DNA of 64,000 bases from Proteus appendicitidis (GTDB lineage Bacteria > Pseudomonadota > Gammaproteobacteria > Enterobacterales > Enterobacteriaceae): NCBI RefSeq assembly GCF_030271835.1, contig NZ_CP127389.1:2330001-2394000 (forward strand), in the 5' to 3' direction. Positions 25,918-36,067 of the stretch are shown piece after piece; position 1 is the stretch's first letter; each line of letters opens with the position of its first letter. Both the position numbers and the translations under genes were made by a program. The notes beneath the pieces were generated by a model. The model was not told the origin of the DNA, did not search any database, and worked only from the letters and a program-made list of their open reading frames with translations.

Positions 25918-26473
25918 CTTCATATCCTTTGTATCAATAGGGTAAGGGCTTCGTTAGTATAATGGTAATGACGCGTTAAATCATGACGGCTCCGACACTT
26001 TTTTCAAATTAGTAAACTCGATTTATTAGAAACAACTAATACCTAGTTATAGGTATATTATTAACGCTATTTAATTTCATCAGTGTAATAAACTCGAACA
26101 GAAAAAAGACAATATCTGTTTATTATTTACCAGATATTAAATTAACATTTAAAATAATTAAAATTTTTATATAGCTTAAAAAAACAATAACTATTTTCAC
26201 TTGTTGATTATTTTTAATATAGCCCAGTTTACGGTCAACTCATTGTAATTATAAAGATTTTATAGAATTAGATTTTTTGTTAGTCGTTTTGGTTATTTTC
26301 TTTTTTACCCGTAACAATAATTGGTGTAATATTGCCAACCGTCAATTTTATTTTCTTATTGTTTTAATAAGATGTCTGATTCTAATTTTTATTCCTCATT
26401 TGGAATTTACTTTTTTATTTTCTGCTATTGGAAAGATTACGCACATTATTATTTTTTTTTAGGGAGAGGGGTT
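25918..26473. other. divergent intergenic region maeB / narP
   Basis: This 556-bp AT-rich gap holds the promoters of both genes. A short hydrophobic ORF inside it (26277-26462) lacks a ribosome site. I see no clear FNR, NarL or other operator. Confidence 0.4.
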
Positions 26474-27097
26474 ATGCCTAGCTACTCAATTATGATAGTG
26501 GATGATCACCCTATCATGAGATATGGATTACGGCTATTGTTAGAAAAAGACAAGGATTTTGTCGTAGTAAGCGAAAGTGGCAATGCTCAAGAGGCTGTAA
26601 CCGCTGCAAAACAGTTAAATCCAGACTTAATTATGATGGATTTAAATCTACAAGGGCGTTCAGGTATTGATATTATTCGGACACTTCGTCGCTCTGGTTT
26701 AACATCTTATGTTCTTGTTTTATCCGTTTCTGATTCACGTAATGATGTTTACGCTGCGTTGGATGCAGGCGCAAACGGTTATCTTTTAAAAGAGTGTGAG
26801 TTAGACATGCTATTACTTAGCCTACGTAAAGCGGCTGTTGGGCATCCAGTTTATAGTGAGCGAGTGTGGCAATATATTCAGCTTAGGCAAAACTATTCTG
26901 ATCCACTTTCAGCATTGACTAAAAGAGAGTTGGATGTTCTTCATGAAGTGTCTGCAGGAATGAAAAATAAGCAAATTGCTGAGAATTTATTTATTTCTGA
27001 AGAAACAGTGAAAGTTCACATTCGTAATATTTTAAAGAAATTGCAGGTTACTTCTCGTTTAGCTGCCAGTCTTATTCTTATTAAGCATCAGTACTAA
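26474..27097 (+). CDS. narP: NarL/NarP-family response regulator
   Basis: A 207-residue two-domain regulator. The receiver has the acidic pair in MIVDDHP, phospho-acceptor Asp56 in IMMDLNL and Lys106 in YLLKEC. The output domain is LuxR-type: LTKRELDVLHEVSAGMKNKQIAENLFISEETVKVHIRN (landmarks KRELDVLHE and SEETVKVHIRN). Wording and length track E. coli NarP, the nitrate/nitrite response regulator activated by NarQ or NarX. No sensor kinase is adjacent. ATG 26474 is chosen because AGGGAGAGGGG lies just upstream and the ORF before it is hydrophobic junk. Confidence 0.85.
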   Translation: MPSYSIMIVDDHPIMRYGLRLLLEKDKDFVVVSESGNAQEAVTAAKQLNPDLIMMDLNLQGRSGIDIIRTLRRSGLTSYVLVLSVSDSRNDVYAALDAGANGYLLKECELDMLLLSLRKAAVGHPVYSERVWQYIQLRQNYSDPLSALTKRELDVLHEVSAGMKNKQIAENLFISEETVKVHIRNILKKLQVTSRLAASLILIKHQY

Positions 27098-27102
27098 ACG
27101 TT

Positions 27103-27127
27103 TTACCCCGACACAGGGTCGGGGTAA
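27103..27127. terminator. hairpin terminator between narP and minus-strand gene
   Basis: A GC-rich 10-bp stem, 27103-27112 with 27118-27127, has a 5-nt loop and lies directly after the narP stop. T-runs are poor on both sides. Confidence 0.6.
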
Positions 27128-27176
27128 TAAGATATATCGATTTAATATTCCATTTAAGTCTATATCACGTCATCTA

Positions 27177-27737
27177 TTACTCAATAGGTACTGGATAACT
27201 CAATACTTTGAAATGATTATCCGGTAATTTTTCGATATTTAACTGATACAGTTCTCGGTTTATTCCATTAATCACAATATCAAGTTCACTAAAGGCAGAT
27301 TGTATTTCTTCATTGGTTGCCCATGAAGGAATGCCTTTCACACCATAATAAAAATAAATTTTACTTTTACCTGAGCCTATTGGCTGAATTTCTTTTATCT
27401 GACTAATGAACAGGTGACCATAACAGAAGTCTTGATAAGGTTGCCACGCTCTGCGCCCCTTTTCACTGAGATTGAACACCCATTCTTCTCCATTTGCGGT
27501 TTGTTCAATCAATCCTGCCTCAACTAATGCATGCATTCTTTCTAATACCCATGGTGCATCATCTTCATTGCTGTACACAGGCCATTTCCCTTCGCCCAAA
27601 CACAATAAATAATCACTGTTAAAAAAGGCCTCTAAGGCTATTTTATACTCATCAACTTTTTGGCTGTCATTTTCTTCATCTGCCCAGCTAAAAGAAGAGA
27701 GTAAAAGCAATATAAGACTCAGTGAAATACTTTTCAT
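27177..27737 (-). CDS. periplasmic protein of unknown function
   Basis: A 186-residue protein with a clear signal peptide (SLSLILLLLSSFSWA-D). The mature part has a block that looks like a winged-helix turn (VLERMHALVEAGLIEQTANGEEW followed by FNLSEKGRRAW), two Cys residues (YLLCLGEG and DFCYGHL) that could pair, and a C-terminal beta-rich region. I do not recognise the family. ATG 27737 is used; the longer frame would need a TTG start. It is a single gene, convergent with narP and divergent from the arsC-like gene. Confidence 0.65.
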   Translation of the reverse strand: MKSISLSLILLLLSSFSWADEENDSQKVDEYKIALEAFFNSDYLLCLGEGKWPVYSNEDDAPWVLERMHALVEAGLIEQTANGEEWVFNLSEKGRRAWQPYQDFCYGHLFISQIKEIQPIGSGKSKIYFYYGVKGIPSWATNEEIQSAFSELDIVINGINRELYQLNIEKLPDNHFKVLSYPVPIE

Positions 27738-27943
27738 ATTTTCTTTTACCAACGGAAATCTTTATTCGTATTTGTATTACTCTACGCTACACAATTCGTT
27801 ACACTAACGTGACAGTTTAATATCCGATATATTTTATAATGTAAATAGGATTTTTCACTACAACAAAAGCTGTTATTTTGGAATTGTATAACACTCACTC
27901 TCATCAATACTAATATTACGTATTGTCATATAAGGAAAATATC

Positions 27944-28315
27944 ATGTCCACGACGAACCTGACATATACCATGTACGGCATAAAAAATTGCGATACAATC
28001 AAAAAAGCACGTAAATGGCTAGATGATAATCATGTTCCCTACACATTTCATGATTACCGCAAAGAGGGTTTGACGGAAGCATTATTACGCACCTTTACAG
28101 AAAATTTAGATTGGCAGACACTTGTGAATAAAAGAGGAACAACTTGGCGTCAATTATCTGATGAAGAAAAAAACGCAATCACAGATGTTACCTCTGCAAT
28201 TTCACTTATGTTAGATAAACCCGCCATCATTAAACGCCCTATTCTTGTGTCATCAGATAACCGCTTTATTGTTGGTTTTGATGTCAATGATTATTCGACC
28301 TTTACAGGAGCCTAA
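27944..28315 (+). CDS. yffB: ArsC/Spx-family protein YffB
   Basis: A 123-residue thioredoxin-fold protein of the ArsC/Spx type: [19 protein letters not shown] has the single catalytic-like Cys (CDTI rather than CxxC), followed by [11 protein letters not shown] and [17 protein letters not shown] (family motif RP near the end). E. coli YffB has the same place before dapE; its physiological substrate is unclear. TAAGGAAAATATC precedes ATG 27944, and residues before it in the longer frame are not family-like. It is followed by dapE after five bases, so they form an operon. Confidence 0.9.
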   Translation: MSTTNLTYTMYGIKNCDTIKKARKWLDDNHVPYTFHDYRKEGLTEALLRTFTENLDWQTLVNKRGTTWRQLSDEEKNAITDVTSAISLMLDKPAIIKRPILVSSDNRFIVGFDVNDYSTFTGA

Positions 28316-28320
28316 TTTTT

Positions 28321-29451
28321 ATGTCCTGCCCTGTTATTGAGCTTGCACAACAACTGATTTCGCGTCCCTCAATCAGCCCTGATGATCAAGGTTGTCAGCA
28401 ACTGATTATCGATAGGCTTGCCCCTCTTGGTTTTACGATTGAAAGAATGCCTTTTGGTGAAACTGAAAATCTTTGGGCTTGCCGTGGTGGTGAAGGTGAA
28501 ACACTGGCTTTTGCTGGTCATACTGATGTTGTACCAACAGGTGATCCTACTTTATGGGATAACCCGCCTTTTGAACCATCTATTCGTGATGGTCTGTTAT
28601 ATGGGCGCGGTGCGGCAGATATGAAAGGCTCGCTTGCTGCCATGATTGTAGCGGCTGAACGCTTTGTTCACGCCTATCCCGATCACCGTGGACGACTCGC
28701 TTTTTTAATTACATCCGATGAAGAAGCCAAAGCTATAGACGGTACAGTTAAAGTCGTACAATCTTTAATGTCGCGTGGCGAACGTCTCGACTATTGCCTT
28801 GTGGGTGAACCTTCAAGCCAACATCATTTAGGTGATATGGTAAAAAATGGTCGTCGAGGCTCAATAACAGCAAATTTAATTATTCAAGGTGTGCAAGGTC
28901 ATGTCGCTTATCCTCACCTTGCAGAAAATCCCATTCATCTTGCCTCCCCTTTTATCCAAGAGCTAGTGAATACGGTTTGGGATGAAGGTAACGAATTTTT
29001 CCCAGCAACCACAATGCAAATTGCCAATATCCATGCAGGTACAGGCAGCAATAATGTCATTCCCGGAGAATTGTTTATTCAATTTAATTTCCGCTTTAGT
29101 ACTGCCATTACAGATGCAGAAATTCGCCAACGCACAGAAGCATTATTACAAAAGCACCAACTTCGCTATCAGTTGGAATGGTCTTTATCTGGTCAGCCTT
29201 TTATTACTGGTCAAGGCAAATTGCTTGAAGCTATCCGTTACTCCGTTAAGCATTACACCAATTTAGAGCCAGAGCTTTCCACCAGTGGAGGCACTTCTGA
29301 TGGTCGGTTTATTGCCCAAATGGGAGCGCAAGTTGTCGAATTAGGCCCTGTTAATGCAACAATTCATAAAGTTAATGAGTGTGTTAATGCGGCAGATTTA
29401 CAACAGCTTAGCCGAATTTATCAGCGGGTTATGGAGCAACTTATTTTATGA
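28321..29451 (+). CDS. dapE: succinyl-diaminopimelate desuccinylase
   Basis: A 376-residue M20 metallohydrolase making LL-diaminopimelate for lysine and peptidoglycan. Zinc-site segments are [37 protein letters not shown] and [12 protein letters not shown]; the C-terminal [11 protein letters not shown] supplies the last ligand region. Length equals E. coli DapE. AGGAG precedes ATG. It lies five bases after yffB and overlaps the next gene by ATGA, so all three are probably translated together. Confidence 0.97.
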   Translation: MSCPVIELAQQLISRPSISPDDQGCQQLIIDRLAPLGFTIERMPFGETENLWACRGGEGETLAFAGHTDVVPTGDPTLWDNPPFEPSIRDGLLYGRGAADMKGSLAAMIVAAERFVHAYPDHRGRLAFLITSDEEAKAIDGTVKVVQSLMSRGERLDYCLVGEPSSQHHLGDMVKNGRRGSITANLIIQGVQGHVAYPHLAENPIHLASPFIQELVNTVWDEGNEFFPATTMQIANIHAGTGSNNVIPGELFIQFNFRFSTAITDAEIRQRTEALLQKHQLRYQLEWSLSGQPFITGQGKLLEAIRYSVKHYTNLEPELSTSGGTSDGRFIAQMGAQVVELGPVNATIHKVNECVNAADLQQLSRIYQRVMEQLIL

Positions 29452-30116
29452 TAACGCCTTTAATGCTAACTGGACGTTCTACTGATCATTTAGTCACTTT
29501 ATCCGGCCAGCATCGCTTACAATTTAATGCCACTAAGGCTTTTTTAGCATTACAACAACAAGCCGCAAAAGCAGGCTTTAAATTAATGCCAGCCAGCTCT
29601 TTTCGTGATTTTAATCGCCAATTGGCGATATGGAATGGAAAGTTTGAAGGTACCCGCCCCGTTTTAGATGCACAAAGCCAGCCAATAGATATTCATGCAT
29701 TATCAGACGGTGAGCGCTGTATCGCTATTTTAAAATGGTCAGCATTGCCCGGTGCAAGCCGCCATCATTGGGGCACTGAGATTGATATTTACGATCCTTT
29801 CCGTTTACCTGAAGGTCAATCATTACAATTAGAACCTTGGGAATACGAGAATGGTGGCTATTTTGCAGAGCTGAATGAATGGTTAACGGAGAATATGTCA
29901 GCGTATGACTTTTATCGTCCTTTTACTCATAAAGAGAGCGATATTGCTTACGAGCCATGGCATATCAGTTATTGGCCTCTTTCTCATGAAGCTTCTCTTG
30001 CTTACACACCTGATATTCTAAAATCTGTGTTAGAAGAAGAGAATATTTATGGTAAGCAGTGGCTATTAGCTAATCTTGACGAAATATTTGCACGTTTCAT
30101 TGTTTTGCCCGAGTAA
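29448..30116 (+). CDS. M15-family D-alanyl-D-alanine carboxypeptidase-like protein
   Basis: A 222-residue VanY-type metallopeptidase. Zinc ligands are seen in [13 protein letters not shown] (His106, Asp113 of the SxHxxGxxxD motif) and EPWHISYW (Glu169, His172). An arginine-bearing lead [13 protein letters not shown] is also typical. There is no signal peptide, so a periplasmic peptidoglycan role would need another export route; cytosolic turnover of muropeptides is an alternative. It overlaps dapE by four bases (ATGA), linking it to diaminopimelate and cell-wall metabolism. E. coli has no such gene at this spot. Confidence 0.8.
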   Translation: MITPLMLTGRSTDHLVTLSGQHRLQFNATKAFLALQQQAAKAGFKLMPASSFRDFNRQLAIWNGKFEGTRPVLDAQSQPIDIHALSDGERCIAILKWSALPGASRHHWGTEIDIYDPFRLPEGQSLQLEPWEYENGGYFAELNEWLTENMSAYDFYRPFTHKESDIAYEPWHISYWPLSHEASLAYTPDILKSVLEEENIYGKQWLLANLDEIFARFIVLPE

Positions 30117-30133
30117 ATTTTGCTTGAATAACG

Positions 30134-30517
30134 TTATTTTTCATATGGGGCTTCTTGTTGATCGTTAACAGGAAGCCGCCACATAAATATCAACAAACAC
30201 GCTAAGATTATCAGCAATAATATTCTGACCCAAAGCATAGACACTAGCCACAGTGAAATCGCAAACGTAATTAAGATAATTAAGATAGCTTTAGGTTTCG
30301 CCCCTTTGGGCATGGCGTGATAAGTTTGCCAATATCGTAAATAAGGACCGAACCAAGAACGATAAAGTAACCAATAATGGAAGCGCTTTGACGAACGAGA
30401 AAAACACCATGCAGCAAGTAATAAGAAAGGTGTCGTGGGTAACACAGGCAAAATAACACCTAAAGTGGCTAATCCAACACATAACCAACCTGCTATAATC
30501 AATAATATCCGTTTCAT
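30134..30517 (-). CDS. DUF454 (YbaN-type) inner-membrane protein
   Basis: A 127-residue protein with two to four hydrophobic helices. The N-terminal GWLCVGLATLGVILPVLPTTPFLLLAAWCFSRSS is the recognisable DUF454/YbaN signature (landmarks LGVILPVLPTTPF and CFSRSSKRFH). Function is unknown in the family. It lies on the minus strand between two plus-strand genes of the dapE block, so it is an insertion relative to E. coli order. A usual ribosome site is not obvious before ATG 30517. Confidence 0.85.
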   Translation of the reverse strand: MKRILLIIAGWLCVGLATLGVILPVLPTTPFLLLAAWCFSRSSKRFHYWLLYRSWFGPYLRYWQTYHAMPKGAKPKAILIILITFAISLWLVSMLWVRILLLIILACLLIFMWRLPVNDQQEAPYEK

Positions 30518-30614
30518 GCTGTGCTTTCCAATCTATGCTTTATTGCGTTATTTTATAGAGTAAATAAAAAAGATCCTCATTCTCAACAACAATTTTAAAA
30601 TATAAGGCTTATTT

Positions 30615-30824
30615 ATGCACTGGTTTGCTGACTATTGGTGGGTAATTTTAATTCTTTTAGTAGGAATTATTATTAACGCTATTAAAGATATGAACAAAAT
30701 CGATCCCAAGCAATTTCTTAAAAATAAGCGAAAGCTGCCTCCACATCGTGATTTTAATGATAAATGGGATGATGAAGATGATTGGCCTAAACAAAATCAA
30801 AACAAGAAGGATGAGAATAAGTAG
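30615..30824 (+). CDS. ypfN: UPF0370 small membrane protein YpfN
   Basis: A 69-residue protein with one N-terminal membrane helix ([16 protein letters not shown]) and a charged tail with [23 protein letters not shown] (landmarks [12 protein letters not shown]), the UPF0370 signature. E. coli ypfN also follows dapE. Function unknown. Its last 38 bases overlap the end of tmcA on the opposite strand. Confidence 0.9.
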   Translation: MHWFADYWWVILILLVGIIINAIKDMNKIDPKQFLKNKRKLPPHRDFNDKWDDEDDWPKQNQNKKDENK

Positions 30825-32835
30825 CTAACCACTGTTGATAACGCGATGTTAATTGAGGATCTTTTTCAGCCATTAATTGTGCGCATTGTTCTCTTAATTG
30901 CTTAGTTAAGGCTTTTTTTCCTGATAAAGAAAACTCAGTTACACACTGCTCAACAGCCTTATTGTCTACAAAAAAAGCCACTAATAACGGATAGTGTTGT
31001 TCATAACCCACCAAAAAGTGAGCAACACTCTTATAAACAGTAAGTGCTGGACGATGAGCAAATGCAAAACCCGCCATCATTAACCAACTGTCTTGTGGTC
31101 TATCAATATGATTTGGTATTAAATTATCCGCCAAGCAGAGCTTAGTTTGCTGTTTTATTTGCGGATATTGCAAAGCAAAAGCACGTAAAGACGAGCGCAA
31201 TAACTGTTCGCCTTTTTCTGTTAGTGGATAAATTGCCATTGCCGCGTAACATCCACTGCTTGCCTCTTTATGAACCCCAAGCCGTACTATTTGAAAGCCA
31301 CATTGCATCCAAAACTGTGCTAACACTTCGGTATAACCAAAGCTCACCGAAAGATAATCAATAGCCTGTTTTTGGCTCACTTTGACAATATCAGCAATTA
31401 AATTTGCAGCAATTTTTTGGCGTCGATATTGCGGTAAAACCGCAATACGGCTAATACGCAATGAGTTTAAACACATTGCATCGGGTGTTAAACCATAAGT
31501 GACTAATGATTGAGCAACCAGATTGCCTCTAGGTCTACGAGTACCTAACCAGACATCATGAGCAAGTTCGAAAGGTAATCCCCCTTCTTCGATACACCAC
31601 ACCGCACCCACGATATTTTTATTAATTGATGCAGACCAATAACGCTGTTTTTGACCATCAAGTAAACGTCGTAGATCAAGTGGGGTTGTTCGATAATGCG
31701 CACTAGTAAGTAACTGATAAAAATCATGTAGTTGTAAAATATTATTATGCCAACTTCCTTGAAGCTGGTGGATATCGATTTCACCTTGTTGCTGACAATC
31801 AAAATCGTACTCAGGTTCATCAAGCAATAACAACTGATTTAACCAATTTTCTAATGGGCAATCTTTAGCCCAACGAATGGGGGTTTTTAATTGATAGGTA
31901 CGCAAATTAGGAATATTGTCTCCTAACTTCAGCATAAAACCTCGGCCTGTTCCTTCATAGCCTTGTACCGTGGTTGTCATTAATACATTAGGAAAATAGC
32001 CACATAGCGCTTCTAGCTGTGCAATAGGCAGAGAAGCTGCCTCATCAATAATCAGCCAATCACTGTGAATTTCGTTATTTATACACAGCGCTAATAAATT
32101 ATCAGGAGAGCAAAATGAAATAGCTTTATTGGTGTGTGAAGATAAAACATCTGTAATATTTTTAGCCGGCGCGCATACCAGTACATTTCCTTGATATTGC
32201 TCGATAAACATTCCTGCTAACGCTGACTTTCCTCTGCCTCTTGGTGCAATAACGCTCCAAATACCCGATGTTGATAATAGCAAATTATCTAAAATAGCTT
32301 GCTGCTCTGCGGTTGGTTTACCTTGTGGAAGCGACCAAGATTTAGCTTTTTCAATCAATGGGGGGAAATGAAATGGCGTTGATTGTTGCCAGACAATGGC
32401 GTGATCATCATTTAAAGTGATGTTTTTTAGCCATGCCATAAAATTTGGTGTTGAAAGCACGCCTTGAGCATCATTCCAGCGCTGACTATCGTTATCGATA
32501 TAACTGTCCCAACGTTCAATATCAGGCAAGCACAAAATCAATACACTGCCCGCTTTTAATGTGCCCGCTAACATGGCTAACGCATCAGTATTAAATCCCT
32601 CATTAGCATCAAAAACCGCATGTAGAAACTCACGCCCTAATAGGCGAATAGCATGTTCAGGCAAAATAGCATCAGGTTGATTGGACGAAATAGTGACCCA
32701 ATCACCTTGGCATAATTGAGTTATTTGCTGGATCTGTGCCGTTTGCCATGCAGGTTCACCCGCTAATAGCAGTAATTGGCGTTGCCCTAATTGAGCTAAT
32801 TTTTGCTGGTATTGATGTAAATGGGAAAATGGCAC
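30787..32835 (-). CDS. tmcA: tRNA(Met) cytidine acetyltransferase
   Basis: A 682-residue enzyme that makes N4-acetylcytidine at the wobble base of elongator tRNA(Met). A RecD-like helicase domain holds Walker [13 protein letters not shown] (about 197-208) and [10 protein letters not shown]; a GNAT acetyltransferase domain follows with [20 protein letters not shown] (landmark PQYRRQKIA) and [14 protein letters not shown]. Length is close to E. coli TmcA (671). It ends in a tail-to-tail overlap with ypfN and lies two bases after the DUF441 gene, so it is co-transcribed with it. Confidence 0.95.
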   Translation of the reverse strand: MPFSHLHQYQQKLAQLGQRQLLLLAGEPAWQTAQIQQITQLCQGDWVTISSNQPDAILPEHAIRLLGREFLHAVFDANEGFNTDALAMLAGTLKAGSVLILCLPDIERWDSYIDNDSQRWNDAQGVLSTPNFMAWLKNITLNDDHAIVWQQSTPFHFPPLIEKAKSWSLPQGKPTAEQQAILDNLLLSTSGIWSVIAPRGRGKSALAGMFIEQYQGNVLVCAPAKNITDVLSSHTNKAISFCSPDNLLALCINNEIHSDWLIIDEAASLPIAQLEALCGYFPNVLMTTTVQGYEGTGRGFMLKLGDNIPNLRTYQLKTPIRWAKDCPLENWLNQLLLLDEPEYDFDCQQQGEIDIHQLQGSWHNNILQLHDFYQLLTSAHYRTTPLDLRRLLDGQKQRYWSASINKNIVGAVWCIEEGGLPFELAHDVWLGTRRPRGNLVAQSLVTYGLTPDAMCLNSLRISRIAVLPQYRRQKIAANLIADIVKVSQKQAIDYLSVSFGYTEVLAQFWMQCGFQIVRLGVHKEASSGCYAAMAIYPLTEKGEQLLRSSLRAFALQYPQIKQQTKLCLADNLIPNHIDRPQDSWLMMAGFAFAHRPALTVYKSVAHFLVGYEQHYPLLVAFFVDNKAVEQCVTEFSLSGKKALTKQLREQCAQLMAEKDPQLTSRYQQWLATYSHPSCFDFV

Positions 32836-32837
32836 AG

Positions 32838-33290
32838 CTAGGATTTACCGATTAACAATGAAAGAATACCCGCTGCAATTAATGGCCCAACAGGTACACC
32901 ACGGAAAAGTGCGACACCAATGACGGTTCCCACTAATAAACCAGCAACCGTTGAAGGCTGGTTATTCATTAGAGAAACACCCCGTGCGCCTAACCAAGAA
33001 ACCGCGATACCTATTGCAATTGCCAGCAGTGATTTCCAGTTTAAAAATGAGTTAAGAACTTCTTGCCCTGAAATACGCCCAGTTGCTATGGGGGTCATTA
33101 CCCCAATAGTCAAAATTAAGATCCCGATGGTCATGCCATATTTTTCAACAACAGGAAAATATTGATTTAGAGGCGTGATTTTAATCACTAACAAAGCAAG
33201 CATTGCCAACGTTACAGTCATATTATGACTAATAATGCCAAGCCCCGCGAGAACCAGCAAAATTAATAGTGAGGGATCAACGTTACTCAT
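32838..33290 (-). CDS. yeaL: DUF441 / UPF0756 membrane protein (YeaL-type)
   Basis: A 150-residue protein with four predicted helices: [53 protein letters not shown] and [15 protein letters not shown]. The string [16 protein letters not shown] and [17 protein letters not shown] are typical of UPF0756. Function unknown. It precedes tmcA by two bases. In E. coli yeaL is elsewhere, so linkage here is a local arrangement. Confidence 0.9.
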   Translation of the reverse strand: MSNVDPSLLILLVLAGLGIISHNMTVTLAMLALLVIKITPLNQYFPVVEKYGMTIGILILTIGVMTPIATGRISGQEVLNSFLNWKSLLAIAIGIAVSWLGARGVSLMNNQPSTVAGLLVGTVIGVALFRGVPVGPLIAAGILSLLIGKS

Positions 33291-33351
33291 GTTTGTTCCT
33301 AAGCCTTTCTCTTTATAGCGTTAATTATCTTTTATTTACCGTCGAATGGTA

Positions 33352-34236
33352 TTAGTTCAAAGACGAAGAAGCAAATGTATCGCAAGATTTAATGCTGCCA
33401 CTGTTATAGCCTCTCATAAACCAAGTCTTGCGCTGTTCTGCGGTGCCGTGTGTAAAACTATCAGGCACGACATAACCCTGCTGTTGCTTCTGTAATTTAT
33501 CATCACCTATCGCTTGTGCCGTTTTGATCGCAGTTAATAAATCGCTTTCATCAATACGACCTTCACCTGCAATAAAATGTCCCCACATTCCAGCAAAACA
33601 GTCTGCTTGTAGCTCTAATTTTACAGATAAACGATTTGCTTCTGCTTTTGATCGCGCCATTTGTTGTTTTTCACGCATTTGATCAGTGATACCTAATAAA
33701 TGCTGAACATGGTGCCCTACTTCATGTGAAATCACATAACCTTGAGCAAATTCACCACCACCACCTAGGCTATGTTTCATTTCATTATAAAAAGAGAGAT
33801 CGAGATAAATTTTTCTATCCGCGGGGCAATAAAAAGGTCCCATTATTTTCGTACCTGTACCACATTGCGTTGTGGTGCTGTTGGTATATAAAACGAGTTT
33901 AGGATAGCTGTATTGTTTGCCTGCTTGTGCAAAAATAGTTTGCCAAAAATCTTCTGTACTGGCTAAAACGACACTACTAAAATCTGCGGCTTCATTATAA
34001 AGGGCGCTTTGTTGTTCGTTACGTTGTGGCGATTGTCCGGTTTCACCCGTTAATGAGTTAAAATCAAACCCCATAAAACTGGCTATCACTAAAACAATAA
34101 TAATCACAAACCCATATTTAGTGCGTAGCAAAAGTGCAATTAATCCTAATGGGAGATTACCACCGCCTGATACGGGAGAAGATTGCCCTCTTCTATCTTC
34201 AACATTGTCACTTCTTCGGCGATCATTCCAACGCAT
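33352..34236 (-). CDS. ypfJ: neutral zinc metallopeptidase YpfJ
   Basis: A 294-residue protein of PF04228. One membrane helix near residues 41-55 (YGFVIIIVLVIASFMG) anchors a domain with zinc motif SHEVGHHVQ (His171, Glu172, His175) and the downstream ELQADCFAGMWGH, which gives the third ligand. CGTGTKIMGPFYCPADRKIY precedes it (landmarks CGTGTKIMGPFYC). Substrate unknown. The order tmcA-ypfJ-purC matches E. coli with yeaL inserted. Confidence 0.92.
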   Translation of the reverse strand: MRWNDRRRSDNVEDRRGQSSPVSGGGNLPLGLIALLLRTKYGFVIIIVLVIASFMGFDFNSLTGETGQSPQRNEQQSALYNEAADFSSVVLASTEDFWQTIFAQAGKQYSYPKLVLYTNSTTTQCGTGTKIMGPFYCPADRKIYLDLSFYNEMKHSLGGGGEFAQGYVISHEVGHHVQHLLGITDQMREKQQMARSKAEANRLSVKLELQADCFAGMWGHFIAGEGRIDESDLLTAIKTAQAIGDDKLQKQQQGYVVPDSFTHGTAEQRKTWFMRGYNSGSIKSCDTFASSSLN

Positions 34237-34502
34237 AACTTATCCCCATAGTTTAAATAGACGACTTTAGCTTTATTATGAACAAATTTATCACTTGATT
34301 TGAGATAATAACAAATAATTGCAATCTCTATTCCCTATTTTTTAAGAGCAAGATAATAGAGACTATCAGAGTAAGATGACACCCGTTGTCACAACGAAAA
34401 AATAAGCATCGTAAGGAATTAAATCTGCTTTTTTAACGATTTCATAATAGAATTCTTATTTCTTGCCTGTGTATTTTTCTTCACTAATAAATAGATAATT
34501 TA

Positions 34503-35201
34503 ATGACTCGAACCCAACGTTTACTCACTTTATTGCAGATTTTAAAAGAAAATCGCTATCCGATCACGGCAGAAGTATTAGCTGATAAATTACAAATTAG
34601 TGTCAGATCTATTTATCGTGATATTGAATCTTTACGTAATCAAGGTGCTGAAATCACAGGTGAAGCAGGTATAGGTTATCAGCTAAAATCAGGCTTACTC
34701 CTACCACCATTAACCTTTGATATTAATGAACTCGAAGCGCTTATTTTAGGATTACGTTGGGTGGAAAGTAATACAGATAAAGAATTAAGTCACTCTGCAT
34801 TACGAGCAATTAATAAAATCAATGCCGTGGTAACAACACAGCATCAAACTTTACTTGAACAAAATACATTGTTTGTTCCCACAAACCGAATTATTGAAGT
34901 TGATCATACCATTGCTAAAGATATGCGTTTTAGTTTACGCGAAGAAAAAAAAGCCAAAATAGATTATCAAGATGCTCAAAAACAATTAAGTACTCGAATT
35001 ATTTGGCCAGTTGCTGTGGGTTACTTTCAAGATTCGCAAGTGATTGCTGCATGGTGTGAATTACGCCAAAGCTATCGCCATTTTAGGCTCGATAGAATTA
35101 TCTCTTATGAAGTATTAAGTGAGAATTTGCCTTACCCTAAAAACTATTTACTCTCTCGATGGAAAAAAGAGATCCTCAAAGAGGCTCCTGACAAAAACTG
35201 A
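34503..35201 (+). CDS. YafY-type HTH-WYL transcriptional regulator
   Basis: A 232-residue regulator. Residues 1-60 form an HTH_11 domain (ITAEVLADKLQISVRSIYRDI), and residues about 145-210 form a WYL domain (IDYQDAQKQLSTRIIWPVAVGYF, landmark IIWPVAVGYF, then WCELRQSYRHFRLDRI). WYL domains sense nucleotide-type ligands in several systems. It lies 77 bp before the glutathione transferase gene on the same strand, which is its likely target or partner. YafY of E. coli is the nearest remembered relative. Confidence 0.85.
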   Translation: MTRTQRLLTLLQILKENRYPITAEVLADKLQISVRSIYRDIESLRNQGAEITGEAGIGYQLKSGLLLPPLTFDINELEALILGLRWVESNTDKELSHSALRAINKINAVVTTQHQTLLEQNTLFVPTNRIIEVDHTIAKDMRFSLREEKKAKIDYQDAQKQLSTRIIWPVAVGYFQDSQVIAAWCELRQSYRHFRLDRIISYEVLSENLPYPKNYLLSRWKKEILKEAPDKN

Positions 35202-35278
35202 CGCACCGTTTGCGTAATATCTTCCTTGCTGTCTCAGTTTAAACAACATCATATTAATCAACACAGTAAGGAAACATC

Positions 35279-35890
35279 ATGAGTGAACTTATTTTTTATA
35301 CTAATACAATGTCTCGCGGTAACACAGTAGAGCTTTTCTTAAAAATGCTAGATGTGCCTTATCAGCGTGTTGAATTAGAATATGGCGAACCAATGCGTAC
35401 CCCTGAATATCTTGCGATTAATCCAATGGCAAAAGTGCCTGCTCTCGTTGATGGTGACAATATAGTCACTGAAACAGCAGCAATTTGTGCTTATTTAGCC
35501 GATAAGTTTATTGAAAAAGGATTTGCGCCTGCTTTAAATTCGCCAGAGCGTGCGGCTTATTATCGTTGGTTCTTTTTTACTGCAGGTCCTATTGAATCTG
35601 CATTTACGATAAAAGAGCTTGGTATGGAGCTTAATGAAGAACAGCAAAAATCATCTGGTTTTGGTTCTTTTGAACGTGCTTTTCATTGCTTAGAAACCGG
35701 CTTAGCCAGCGCAAAACCTTATCTTTGTGGCAAAAATCTAACGGCTGTTGATGTTTATGTCGGTTACTTCCTTATATTTTTATGTAAATACGCACTTATT
35801 GAGCCGACACCATTAATTAATCAGTATCTTGATAACCTTGCACTTAATAATGAAATAAAACAGCTATTAAAAAGTTTAGGATTACGATAG
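35279..35890 (+). CDS. glutathione S-transferase family protein
   Basis: A 203-residue cytosolic GST. The thioredoxin-like N-domain starts ELIFYTNTMSRGNTVELFLK, with NPMAKVPALVDGD giving the cis-Pro and TETAAICAYLAD the glutathione-gamma-Glu-binding Glu-Thr/Ser position. The helical C-domain carries GKNLTAVDVYVGYFL, the conserved N-cap Asp box. Subclass not determined. AAGGAAACATC precedes ATG. It follows the YafY-like regulator. Confidence 0.88.
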   Translation: MSELIFYTNTMSRGNTVELFLKMLDVPYQRVELEYGEPMRTPEYLAINPMAKVPALVDGDNIVTETAAICAYLADKFIEKGFAPALNSPERAAYYRWFFFTAGPIESAFTIKELGMELNEEQQKSSGFGSFERAFHCLETGLASAKPYLCGKNLTAVDVYVGYFLIFLCKYALIEPTPLINQYLDNLALNNEIKQLLKSLGLR

Positions 35891-35998
35891 ATTTTCTTAT
35901 GATTAAAAATCATTCAATCAAGCTAACTGCATAGCTGCTTAATTATGTTCTTTAATACATTCCATTTAAAACGTGATATTTAAAACTCGATATTAAAA

Positions 35999-36026
35999 AA
36001 AAGGTCAGTTTTTAAGCTGACCTTTT
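35999..36026. terminator. bidirectional terminator GST / purC
   Basis: A 10-bp stem, 35999-36008 with 36017-36026, is flanked by A-run on the left and T-run on the right. It ends both convergent genes. Confidence 0.85.
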
Positions 36027-36067
36027 CTAATTACATCAAGTTTGGCTTGACGTAATCGTTTGCGTAT

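Noticed and set aside
26277..26462. 61-residue hydrophobic ORF upstream of narP
   Set aside because: No ribosome site, low-complexity T-rich composition and no typical start; it looks like a by-product of AT-rich DNA.
26372..26473. N-terminal extension of the narP frame
   Set aside because: The receiver domain begins at MPSYSIMIVDD with a purine-rich ribosome site just before ATG 26474; the extension is hydrophobic and unlike any NarP.
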